A stretch of DNA of 64,000 nucleotides from Bacteroidota bacterium (lineage in GTDB: Bacteria; Bacteroidota; Bacteroidia; Flavobacteriales; Weeksellaceae). How positions within the stretch are numbered: the stretch's first letter is position 1; every line of letters starts with the position of its first letter. Location: assembly GCA_023458415.1 (NCBI GenBank), contig JAEWZO010000003.1, positions 74,535 to 138,534 on the forward strand, in the 5' to 3' direction. The notes beneath the pieces were generated by a model. That model was given only the letters and a program-made list of their open reading frames with translations. It made no database searches and was not told where the DNA came from. The position numbers were made by a program, and so were the translations under genes. Below are positions 17,749 to 25,031 of the stretch, in pieces.

Positions 17749-19680
17749 TTATTTCTCGTCCAGCAGTTGATACACCGAGTTATTGCTCTTGAACTCCGGG
17801 ACAATTTTCTTCAGAATTTTTACCAGTTCTGCTTTCTTACCTTGCTCCAAACGCTCCGCAAGCTCATCCACATAATAGCTTATCTGATTGAACTCCATAG
17901 GTTTATCCTGCGATATCAGAATCTTCTCATTCGGTGTCGGAAGAGTTTTGGCCGTATCAGTCAGTAATTCTTCATACAGCTTTTCTCCAGGTCTCAAACC
18001 GGTAAAGACAATCTTGATATCATTTTCCGGTTCAAACCCAGACAGTTTAATCATTCTTCTTGCAAGGTCAATAATCTTCACCGGCTCTCCCATATCGAAC
18101 ACGAAAACTTCGCCACCTGCACCCATAGTTCCTGCCTGGAGCACCAGTTCGCAGGCCTCAGGAATCGTCATGAAATAACGTACGATATCCGGATGGGTAA
18201 TGGTAACCGGACCACCGTTTTCAATCTGCTTTCTGAACAGCGGAATCACCGAGCCGTTTGATCCCAGAACATTCCCAAAACGGGTGGTAATGAATTTTGT
18301 TGTATTGCCTTCCACATGCTGCAGCGACTGTACAAACAACTCAGCAGTTCTTTTCGTTGCCCCCATTACGTTGGTAGGGTTCACTGCCTTATCTGTGGAA
18401 ACCATCACAAAACGGTTTACTTTAAAGCGGCTCGCAAGCAGTGCTAGATTTTTGCTTCCCAAGATATTGGTGCACACGGCATCATGCGGATTTTCTTCCA
18501 CCAGCGGGACATGCTTGTATGCAGCGGCATGATATACCATTGAAAAATCATGACTTTCGAAAACCTGCTCCATACGGCGGTAATTGGCTACATCGCCCAT
18601 TACGAACTTAAAGTTAACTTCCGGATAGGCCTTGGTTATTTCGAGCTCCACCTCATAAAGCGGTGTTTCTGCCTGATCCAGCACTACGATCAGCTCCGGA
18701 CGGAACTGCGCTACCTGCCTTACAATTTCACTTCCTATAGACCCTGCTCCACCGGTAATGAGAATTTTCTTACCGTGATGGCGTTTTTCTACGTCTGTAT
18801 TTTCCAGGCGTATCGGTTTTCTGTTCAGCAGGTCTTCAATCTGCAGCGACTTTATATTGGCCGAAAGATCTGAGCTTCTAACTTTCTGTACTGAAGGAGT
18901 TTTAAATACCTGCAGCCCTTTCTCCAGAAAAAGATTCACCCACGAGTTGATTTCCTCGCGGCTCATCATGTCCTTGTTAATGATGACTCCGTCCAGAGAA
19001 ATAGATTCTACTTCCATCTGCTCCAGACTTTCTTTGGAATAAATGGGCTTTCCCAGAAGGCGCGCCCGCGTTGAATCGGTTCGCTGAGTAATGAAACCTA
19101 ATACGTGGTATGGTATGAACGAATTATCGATAATGGCTCTGGCAACGGCAACCGACTGCTCATCTATACCCAAGACCAATACCCTTTTCTTCAAAGTACT
19201 TCTGCGGAACTCCCTGGCAAAATGGAAAAACTCTTTCACAATAAACCGGAAGATAAACATCAACATAAAGGAAATCGTAAAGAAGATGATCAGGATCAGC
19301 GAAGGCATCAGTTTAATGCCTTTCAGCCAAAGAGTGCCTACATTCACCACATAAAGAGTAAGTACGGTGCAGATGCTGGCAAGTAGCAGCTTAAACAGAT
19401 CTATAAATGTGGAATGCCGTATAATACCTGCATAGGTGCGGTAGATGTACATAAAGAACAGGTTGACGGCGATAATCAGCGAACCAATTTCGTAGATATC
19501 CAGCAGATAATTGCCGCTCTGTATAATGCGGTGGTAAATAATATTCGACAGCAGGATGGAAAAACAAAGAATTCCCAAATCCATCAAAAGGATCACCCAT
19601 CTCGGAAGGTACCTGATATCAGTAAGGTTCATCAGATTGTCCCCTTCATATATTTTTTTCAAAGAGTTGTACCTCCTCAT
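17749..19680 (-). CDS. PglF/CapD-like membrane UDP-GlcNAc 4,6-dehydratase
   Basis: 643 residues. There are four N-terminal TM helices (within about 15-150), a first Rossmann domain (VLVLGIDEQSVAVARAII), and a C-terminal SDR domain with ILITGGAGSIGSEIVRQVA and STDKAVNPTNVMGATK. Here Met takes the place of the SDR Tyr in MxxxK, as in PglF/WbpM. It converts UDP-GlcNAc to UDP-2-acetamido-2,6-dideoxy-4-hexulose with retention at C5, feeding the aminotransferase and acetyltransferase 15 kb downstream. The ATG at 19680 is used; an internal ATG at 19635 (MNLTDIRYLPRW) also fits the family N-terminus. It is the first gene of module 1. Confidence 0.93.
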   Translation of the reverse strand: MRRYNSLKKIYEGDNLMNLTDIRYLPRWVILLMDLGILCFSILLSNIIYHRIIQSGNYLLDIYEIGSLIIAVNLFFMYIYRTYAGIIRHSTFIDLFKLLLASICTVLTLYVVNVGTLWLKGIKLMPSLILIIFFTISFMLMFIFRFIVKEFFHFAREFRRSTLKKRVLVLGIDEQSVAVARAIIDNSFIPYHVLGFITQRTDSTRARLLGKPIYSKESLEQMEVESISLDGVIINKDMMSREEINSWVNLFLEKGLQVFKTPSVQKVRSSDLSANIKSLQIEDLLNRKPIRLENTDVEKRHHGKKILITGGAGSIGSEIVRQVAQFRPELIVVLDQAETPLYEVELEITKAYPEVNFKFVMGDVANYRRMEQVFESHDFSMVYHAAAYKHVPLVEENPHDAVCTNILGSKNLALLASRFKVNRFVMVSTDKAVNPTNVMGATKRTAELFVQSLQHVEGNTTKFITTRFGNVLGSNGSVIPLFRKQIENGGPVTITHPDIVRYFMTIPEACELVLQAGTMGAGGEVFVFDMGEPVKIIDLARRMIKLSGFEPENDIKIVFTGLRPGEKLYEELLTDTAKTLPTPNEKILISQDKPMEFNQISYYVDELAERLEQGKKAELVKILKKIVPEFKSNNSVYQLLDEK

Positions 19681-19697
19681 TTTTTTTCTGAATTATC

Positions 19698-19716
19698 GCC
19701 GGTAGTAGTCTCCGGC
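19698..19716 (-). promoter_or_regulatory. GC-rich leader hairpin before the PglF-type gene
   Basis: GCCGG (19716-19712) pairs with CCGGC (19702-19698) around a 9-base loop, in AT-rich sequence about 18 bases before the ATG at 19680. Without a following T-run it is not a standard terminator. It could be an RNA control element for the module 1 transcript. The rest of 19717-19907 shows no gene. Confidence 0.4.
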
Positions 19717-19907
19717 ATTTCGGAATGCAAATTACGCAATAATTTTTTTCTTAAGAAATACTTAAAAGAAAGTTAACAGTTCGTAAGAAGATGAAAAATG
19801 GCCACAGCAGCAGAATGCAAATGTGACCAATACTTAAATTTATTCTCAAAGAGGAAATAAAATTTTAAAAAATCTTTCCTCAGGAAACTTCCACCTTTGC
19901 AGCAGTC

Positions 19908-20197
19908 CTAAATCTGTTTCTCCTGCATCTTTTTTCTGTACACACTGTATCCCGCTATCGCCATACCCACTGCAGCAAGCAGCGGCAGATAATCGTCGAT
20001 AGGCACGGGGTCCACGGGTGGCGGAGTAGTATCTCCTGTTTCAACACCATTTCATTAGGTACTGCCACTTCATACGAAGCTCCTCCGCCCTGATATTCTG
20101 AGGATTCTCCTTCTGAAAAGCGGTTTTGGGCAGAAAACTGCAGTATTATGCCCAAAAGAAAAACTGTTGTATATAATTTTCTAAGATAGATTCCCAT
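19908..20197 (-). pseudogene. Small surface protein with PID-CTERM-like tail, frameshifted
   Basis: From the ATG at 20197 the first frame gives a clean signal peptide (LRKLYTTVFLLGIILQFSAQ) and a short linker ending near NEMV. The proper C-terminus is in another frame. From about 20045 it reads NGVETGDTTPPPVDPVPIDD, then a hydrophobic helix YLPLLAAVGMAIAGYSVY and the basic end RKKMQEKQ with a stop at 19908. Pro-Ile-Asp, then TM, then RKK resembles the PID-CTERM sorting tail described in Bacteroidetes. A single indel in the run around 20045-20055 would restore about 95 residues. It is either a recent mutation, phase variation or an assembly error. It lies next to the polysaccharide export genes. 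Confidence 0.72.
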
Positions 20198-20228
20198 CCT
20201 TATACTTTTAATAATTAAAAATCAAATG

Positions 20229-20236
20229 CAAATATA
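20229..20236 (-). promoter_or_regulatory. -7 box upstream of the PID-CTERM-like gene
   Basis: TATATTTG on the minus strand, full match to TAnnTTTG, about 31 bases before the ATG at 20197. Having its own promoter suggests the frameshifted gene was recently functional. Confidence 0.55.
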
Positions 20237-20269
20237 GTCGATAATCACAAAATATCATAAATAATGTAA

Positions 20270-21217
20270 CTATATTCTTACTTTCTTGCTGATGACAGCA
20301 TTGGCAGTAGTTATTCGAAGATAGTAAACACCGTTACTAAACTGTGCAGTTGGAAGCTCTATTTCCTTCCGATTTTCACCATTAATGCTCATTATCATTC
20401 TGCCGGAAGCATCGTAAAGGTCTAATGAACGAATTGGCGAAGTCGTGCTTCTTACCATGTGATGTTCGCCTCTTCTGTATACCACCACACCAATAGCTAA
20501 TGCATCATCGGTAACCATTGTTTCCTGTGGTTGGTAAACAATCTGGAAACGGTTGGTAAAGTCGCCGGCGGCCGTTGAAAAACTATATTCATTTTCGGTC
20601 AAATCTACAACCACTCCGGCTTCAAGATCTTTGAGATATACCGAACGATCTTCAAAAACACCTTGTAGTTCTCTTATTCTTATCTCATACTCACCACTCT
20701 CATAGGCCCTATAACCTAAAGGCACCATATCATCTTCACTAAACGCAGAACGTCCATTGATGATTACTTGCTGGTCATCGGCAAAACTATAGAACAGATC
20801 AAGCGATGTCAATCCCGGGTGCCTGGAGTCATCTCTGGCAAAACCATGGCTCCAATCCCCGTCGTAAGCTACTGTTGTTCCCAGAACAATATTGGTAGGT
20901 GTTTTCAACTGCAATCTCAAAAGATCAAAAGAACTCTTATCGGCATCACCAAAAAACGTATGCAACGGCGCTTCTGCAGCCCGCTGGTTATTATCGAAAG
21001 TAAGCACAGTGCTTCCTGATTGAAGTGGACGAACTACAAAACCGGAACCCACAGGAATATATCTTCCTGGTATTTTGTCACCTGTAGGGGTACCCTTATC
21101 AAGGCCGGGCATTCTGTAGGTACGGGATATGCACGCGGTATTCAAGGTATATCCGTAACTGAAGAAATCTTTTGAATGGAAGCAGCTTATAGCCAAACAA
21201 TATAACGCCTCTTTCAT
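20270..21217 (-). pseudogene. C-terminal fragment of a T9SS-secreted protein
   Basis: 315 residues ending in a type A T9SS sorting domain: IRSLDLYDASGRMI, IELPTAQFSNGVYYLRI, then VISKKVRI. Before it, RYIPVGSGFVVRPLQSGSTV and LTFDNNQRAAEA are typical of the last third of very large flavobacterial cell-surface proteins. There is no signal peptide: the reading frame opens with MKEALYCLAISCFHS, and homology-like sequence starts abruptly near residue 20. Without a Sec signal it could not reach the T9SS, so I call it a truncated remnant. A short functional form is unlikely. Confidence 0.72.
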
Positions 21218-21373
21218 GATCTTAAAAAAGGGTGATTTTCCTGTTTCCAGATCTCAGAACGGTTCTTAACTTCGTTTTCCATTTCTGACTGAATGACTCC
21301 CGCAGCGGTACCGATACGGGCATTGCGTCAGAACAAAAGGACAAAAAAATAAAACACTTAAAAACATAATATC
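21218..21373. other. Intergenic region between T9SS fragment and HTH gene
   Basis: 156 bases with no recognisable ORF. No full TAnnTTTG box was found before the plus-strand HTH gene. Confidence 0.4.
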
Positions 21374-21724
21374 ATGAAAGAAAAATTTCTGTTTACGCAC
21401 GAACAGCTGCGTATGTTTCTGGATGAAATTCTTGAGGATTACCGGCAGTGCGCCCTGATGAACCTGCCCTTTGACCAGAACAGCATCCTGCTGGATGAGG
21501 ATGTATGCAAAATCCTGAGGGTGTCAAGACGGACCCTTCACAGCTACCGTGAGAAAGAATACATCCGTCCGGTCACCCTGTCGGGAAGACACTTTTACAT
21601 TAAATGTCTGCTGTTTATGGATCTGCTGGAACTGTACGAGGCACAGTACCGGAAAGAAGATGATGGGAAAGATGAGGATCAACAAGAGCCGGGAATACAG
21701 AACGATTCCGGCAGCGGCGGATAA
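21374..21724 (+). CDS. Orphan helix-turn-helix DNA-binding protein
   Basis: 116 residues. DEDVCKILRVSRRTLHSYRE (about 42-61), then KEYIRPVTLSGRHFYIK, is a MerR/excisionase-like winged helix with the wing residues in place. It resembles the short HTH proteins often found near mobile or variable loci in Bacteroidetes. It is alone on the plus strand, facing the GT4 gene at 21732, and more GC-rich than its surroundings. Its last codons and stop lie in a long perfect palindrome shared with that gene. Role unknown: a local regulator or a leftover of an integrated element. Confidence 0.75.
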   Translation: MKEKFLFTHEQLRMFLDEILEDYRQCALMNLPFDQNSILLDEDVCKILRVSRRTLHSYREKEYIRPVTLSGRHFYIKCLLFMDLLELYEAQYRKEDDGKDEDQQEPGIQNDSGSGG

Positions 21725-21743
21725 CCGCTGGTTATCCGCCGCT
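21713..21743. terminator. 14-bp perfect palindrome shared by two converging genes
   Basis: The arms 21713-21726 and 21730-21743 are perfect reverse complements with a 3-base loop (GCT). The sequence holds the last codons and stop of both converging genes (AGC GGC GGA TAA on each strand), so both proteins end in SGG. It is a strong bidirectional hairpin. It lacks a clear T-run on either side, so intrinsic termination is plausible but not certain. Confidence 0.65.
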
Positions 21744-22940
21744 TTCCTGAAGCAGCATGCGGTATTCTGTCAGGAGGGCGTTCCAGACCACGTGCTGTTC
21801 GTAGCGTTCGGCAATAATACTGCGTGCGTTTTTCTTCAGCTCACGGTATAGTGCTTCATCATTGAGCAGCTGTTCCATTGCAGCCGCAAGTGCTTCAGCG
21901 TCCTTTGGCGGAACAATGAGCCCGTTGACCCCATGCGTGATAATCTCGTTGCAGCCGTTGATATCTGATCCAACAGAGGGCAGTTCCATTGCTCCAGCCT
22001 GCATAACCACATTCGGAAAACCTTCACGATAACTAGGGAAAACCAAAGCGTTTGCAATCGCAAAGTATGGTCGAACATCTTTTTGAAAACCAACACTAAT
22101 GATATTTGGGTTGGTTGTGATTTCTTTAATCGTTTTTTCTTCTAATGGATCTAATTCGGCTTCTAATGGCCCAACCAATAAGAGTTTAGGAACTTTACTA
22201 GAAACTAGAGATTTGGGACTAGAGATTAGAGGTTCTGATTCCTGATTTCTAGTTTCTAGATTCTGAAATGCTTGCACCAACTCATTAATTCCTTTATCAC
22301 TCACTAAACGACCAACAAAAATAAAGACAAAATCATTGGGTTGAATGTTTAATTGTTGCTTTAATTGTAATTGTTTTTCATTCTTAATCTGTTCCAGTGA
22401 AAAATATGAAGTATCAATTCCATTTGAAGAACCTTCTCCAATAACTTTTAATTTATCTGCTGATGTATAACTATTTTGTAAAATAAAATCATACAATCCT
22501 TTTGAATTAGGGTACACTTGATGAGCGCAAGCGTACGTGATTTTTTCGACGATATTCAGAACGATTCTTTTCATTCCCGTTGCTTCCATGAGCGGAAGTC
22601 CGGCAACGGTATGCAACCTCACTGGAACGCCGGCCAATTGAGCGGCAATCATTCCCACCAATCCTGCTTTCGGTGTATGCGTATGCACCATTTCCGGTTT
22701 TTCTTTTTTTAAAAACTGATAGAGTTTTAAAATCGCTTTTAGATCTTGTATCGGCGTTATTTTCCTCGTCATCTCCACGTGATAACTTTTAACTCCGAAT
22801 TTTTGGGCTACACGCTCTAATTCTTTTTTATCGGCAGAAACTGCGGTCACTTCAAAATGTTGATTCATGAATCGAAGTTGCTCCCCGAGAAGTTTTTCCA
22901 GGGAGAGTGGGACTGTTGTGATGCGGAGGAGTTTTTTCAA
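21732..22940 (-). CDS. Glycosyltransferase family 4 with a palindromic insertion, TTG start
   Basis: 402-residue GT-B transferase (CapM/WbnK-like). LHTVAGLPLMEATG, FIFVGRLVSDKGINELVQAF and FPSYREGFPNVVMQAG are standard GT4 motifs. The start is TTG at 22940: an in-frame stop lies four codons upstream and the next ATG is at codon 25. A -7 box is 19 bases upstream, and the duplicated copy at 24885-25031 keeps the same TTG. Residues about 227-249 (NLETRNQESEPLISSPKSLV) are a loop created by an inverted-repeat insertion. It has its own promoter, so it may be expressed separately from module 2. Confidence 0.87.
   Translation of the reverse strand: MKKLLRITTVPLSLEKLLGEQLRFMNQHFEVTAVSADKKELERVAQKFGVKSYHVEMTRKITPIQDLKAILKLYQFLKKEKPEMVHTHTPKAGLVGMIAAQLAGVPVRLHTVAGLPLMEATGMKRIVLNIVEKITYACAHQVYPNSKGLYDFILQNSYTSADKLKVIGEGSSNGIDTSYFSLEQIKNEKQLQLKQQLNIQPNDFVFIFVGRLVSDKGINELVQAFQNLETRNQESEPLISSPKSLVSSKVPKLLLVGPLEAELDPLEEKTIKEITTNPNIISVGFQKDVRPYFAIANALVFPSYREGFPNVVMQAGAMELPSVGSDINGCNEIITHGVNGLIVPPKDAEALAAAMEQLLNDEALYRELKKNARSIIAERYEQHVVWNALLTEYRMLLQESGG
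22198..22259. repeat. Inverted-repeat insertion inside a glycosyltransferase gene
   Basis: The arm 22198-22212 and the arm 22245-22259 are reverse complements at 14 of 15 positions. The 32-base loop carries a second copy of ACTAGAGATT (22204-22213 and 22218-22227). The element is read in frame as a Ser/Glu/Pro-rich stretch between two conserved GT4 blocks, where most relatives have only a short connection. Confidence 0.7.
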
Positions 22941-22958
22941 ATTGAAAATTTAATCCTG

Positions 22959-22966
22959 CAAAGATA
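22959..22966 (-). promoter_or_regulatory. -7 box for the GT4 gene at 21732-22940
   Basis: TATCTTTG (minus) matches TAnnTTTG and sits 19 bases before the TTG start. The same box with the same spacing recurs at 25023-25030 in the duplicated segment. Confidence 0.6.
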
Positions 22967-23045
22967 AAAAAATTGCAACGTAGACGCACTCAGAAAATCC
23001 ATCACTCGCTCCAATCAAAAATCCTAGATTATCCCCTCTTCCTGC

Positions 23046-23855
23046 TTATTTGGTAAAAATGCTGTTCCAAAAAAACAAGTGTTCCTGGTTGTAGAAATGT
23101 TCAACTTCCGGCAACGCCTCCACCTGTTTCAGCAGAATTTCGAAATGCCGCAAACATTCTTCCCGCGAACTGTACAAAAATTTATTTCGCGGATTGGTAA
23201 AATAAATATATTCTAGATGGCTCGGTACTCTTTTATTGAATTCCTCCAAAATCTCGAAAACAAAATCTCCACCTTCGTTGAGGTATTTCATCATTTCATT
23301 CATGATCTGGTCGAGATAGTCCTTTGCCTCCGGCGAATCCGATACACGCAGCAGGCGGTCATCCGCTTCTTCATCCGCAAACCTTGCTTTGCGCAATTTA
23401 TTGGCATAGCGTTTTAAAGGATCGATGAGGATCAGTTCAATATCGATCACATAAGAATGAAATTTGAGATAGATTTCGTAGAGCTTTAATAACTGCTCTG
23501 CTTTCTCCCGATCTTCATATTCTTCCGCTACCTGTTTCAACAAGCGTTCTTCTAAGAACATATTGTATCGTAATCCGTACTGATCATCGTAAAATTTGAG
23601 AATTTTCTGGGCTCTTTGTCCAATATCCGATACATCATCGAGGTTTTTCTTCTCCGGAACCGATGAATTAAAGAACACCGTAATATCCACATCAAACTGG
23701 TCGATTAACTTTTCCAACACATCAAATGAAGGCTTGGTATGCCCTGCTTCCATTTGTGTAAGGGCACTACGGCTGATTCCCAGCGAAGCGGCAAATTCAT
23801 TTTGCGTCATATCATGCTGCAAACGGATGTGTCGAATTTTTTCATTTGTATTCAT
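23046..23855 (-). CDS. XRE-family transcriptional regulator
   Basis: 269 residues. An N-terminal lambda-repressor-type HTH covers about residues 8-62 (IRHIRLQHDMTQNEFAASLG, then ISRSALTQMEAGHTKPSFDV). About 200 residues of mostly helical, charged sequence follow with no recognised domain. The long C-terminal part may sense a ligand or mediate oligomerisation. Its ATG is only 21 bases from the -33 element of the divergent promoter reading toward the HU-like gene, so direct control of that promoter and of itself is likely. No metallopeptidase or toxin partner is adjacent. Confidence 0.85.
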   Translation of the reverse strand: MNTNEKIRHIRLQHDMTQNEFAASLGISRSALTQMEAGHTKPSFDVLEKLIDQFDVDITVFFNSSVPEKKNLDDVSDIGQRAQKILKFYDDQYGLRYNMFLEERLLKQVAEEYEDREKAEQLLKLYEIYLKFHSYVIDIELILIDPLKRYANKLRKARFADEEADDRLLRVSDSPEAKDYLDQIMNEMMKYLNEGGDFVFEILEEFNKRVPSHLEYIYFTNPRNKFLYSSREECLRHFEILLKQVEALPEVEHFYNQEHLFFWNSIFTK

Positions 23856-23875
23856 TTTAAAACTTTTTTATATTT

Positions 23876-23909
23876 TTTGTTTTTATTTCAAAACATTTTA
23901 TTATATTTG
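23876..23909 (+). promoter_or_regulatory. Plus-strand promoter for the HU-like gene, with possible operator
   Basis: TTTG (23876-23879), a 22-base spacer and TATATTTG (23902-23909) fit the Bacteroidetes sigma factor consensus. The small palindrome TGCAGTGCA (23908-23916) covers the expected start site and could be bound by the adjacent XRE protein. The predicted leader of the HU-like mRNA is about 180 bases (to 24098); apart from a short GCTGA/TCAGC stem no known riboswitch was recognised in it. Confidence 0.55.
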
Positions 23910-24098
23910 CAGTGCAGTAAAGATACAAATAATCTTAAACCGCACAAAATGTTTAACCAAATATTTATAAAATGACTTAAAATACAGCAGAACCGACCAC
24001 TATTCCAGGTTCAAACCAGCGTTTCATGATCCGATGCTGAATGGCAAAGCAAACGGTCAGCCTATATTTATTTATTTAATTTATTTAATTTAAAAGTC

Positions 24099-24512
24099 AT
24101 GATCACATTTAAAGCCGTCAAAAGACGCAATCCCAGTTTACCGGAGACTGCACCCAAAAAGTTCTATCCTCTGGTTAAAAGTTCCGGATCGGTCGATATC
24201 AAGACCATTTCCGATGAACTCTCAGATGCCTCAACCCTCAACAGTGTGGACATTCGTGCCGTGCTGTTCGGTTTGGAAAAATCGTTGCTGAAGTACCTCC
24301 AGGATGGATATACCGTGAAATTCGGTGATCTTGGAACCTTTCGCACATCGATTAGTGGTACCGGAGCGGATACCGCAGATGCCCTCAACGCTTCCAGCGT
24401 GACCAAAAAGCGCATCCTCTTCGCTCCTTCTCCACTGTTGAAACGTACGGTGGCCAGCGCCCCGGTGAGAAAAGTTCAGGACGCAACGCAGGCGCCGCCG
24501 CCTACGCCATAA
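24099..24512 (+). CDS. HU-like DNA-binding protein (Bacteroidetes HU-family type)
   Basis: 137-residue histone-like protein of the Bacteroidetes-type HU group. The N-terminus FKAVKRRNPSLPETAPKKFY, then DIKTISDELSDASTLNSVDI and YTVKFGDLGTFRTSISGTGA, reproduce the HU fold: helical dimer body plus beta arm. The C-terminus is a proline/alanine-rich tail (ATQAPPPTP). Members of this group are often found at surface-polysaccharide loci in Bacteroidetes; the reason is not known to me. It is divergent from the XRE regulator and followed by a strong terminator, so it is monocistronic. Confidence 0.9.
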   Translation: MITFKAVKRRNPSLPETAPKKFYPLVKSSGSVDIKTISDELSDASTLNSVDIRAVLFGLEKSLLKYLQDGYTVKFGDLGTFRTSISGTGADTADALNASSVTKKRILFAPSPLLKRTVASAPVRKVQDATQAPPPTP

Positions 24513-24538
24513 TCCTTAACTTACACATTTTATGGGAG

Positions 24539-24567
24539 TCCCGGAATTGCAGTCCGGGATTTTTTTG
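24539..24567 (+). terminator. Rho-independent terminator after the HU-like gene
   Basis: TCCCGGA (24539-24545) pairs perfectly with TCCGGGA (24553-24559) across a 7-base loop, followed by seven or more T. It lies 27 bases after the stop codon. Confidence 0.85.
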
Positions 24568-24884
24568 CATTCCAAATATTGGCATTTTTTTCCCGAAAAT
24601 CGTAGGCATGAAAAAAAATTTCGTCTTGACGAACGGTGTAAATTGTCCTTATGTTTTTAATTTTCGTCCTTACGCTTTTTTTCGCTGCCGCTTTTTTCCC
24701 AAATTTCAGACTTTCAACACCAAAATTGAACCTCCAAACGCTAAAATTTTGGCATTTTGGATCATTTTTTTTGGATGTTTCAGGAGATTTGTTGTGGGTT
24801 TTCCGGTACATGGCTGCTTTTTTAAGACAGATTAAAATTAGAGTATTAACTTTAACATCAAGAAAAAGCGATGAAAAAATCAAG
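24568..24884. other. AT-rich stretch without a supported gene
   Basis: Low-complexity, T-rich sequence. A 117-codon open frame on the minus strand has no recognisable domain, is Lys-rich and runs into the HU terminator. I see no regulatory motif here. Confidence 0.5.
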
Positions 24885-25031
24885 ATTTTCTTTATCCGCC
24901 GAAATGCCCGTCACTTCAAAATGTTGGTTCATAAATCGAAGTTGCTCCCCAAGAGTTTTTCTAAGGAGATCGGTACGGTGGTGATGCGGAGGAGGTTTTT
25001 TCAAATTGCAAATTTAATCCTGCAAAGATAA
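24885..25031 (-). pseudogene. Duplicated promoter and 5' end of the GT4 gene, decayed
   Basis: This segment repeats 22825-22968 in direct orientation, from the -7 box (25023-25030) through the TTG start to about codon 40. GEQLRFMNQHFEVT is still readable. Two one-base indels disrupt the frame between start and that block. The homology ends at the -7 box on one side and inside the gene on the other. It is a remnant left by recombination; XRE and HU-like genes lie between the two copies. Confidence 0.82.

Noticed and set aside
23046..24512. XRE plus HU-like genes as a toxin-antitoxin or phage repressor pair
   Set aside because: The genes are divergent, neither resembles a toxin, and the HU-like protein is a recognisable chromosomal-type family.
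24530..24883. 117-codon minus-strand open frame
   Set aside because: Low-complexity, Lys-rich, no domain, overlaps the HU-like gene's terminator, and lies in T-rich sequence with no promoter box.
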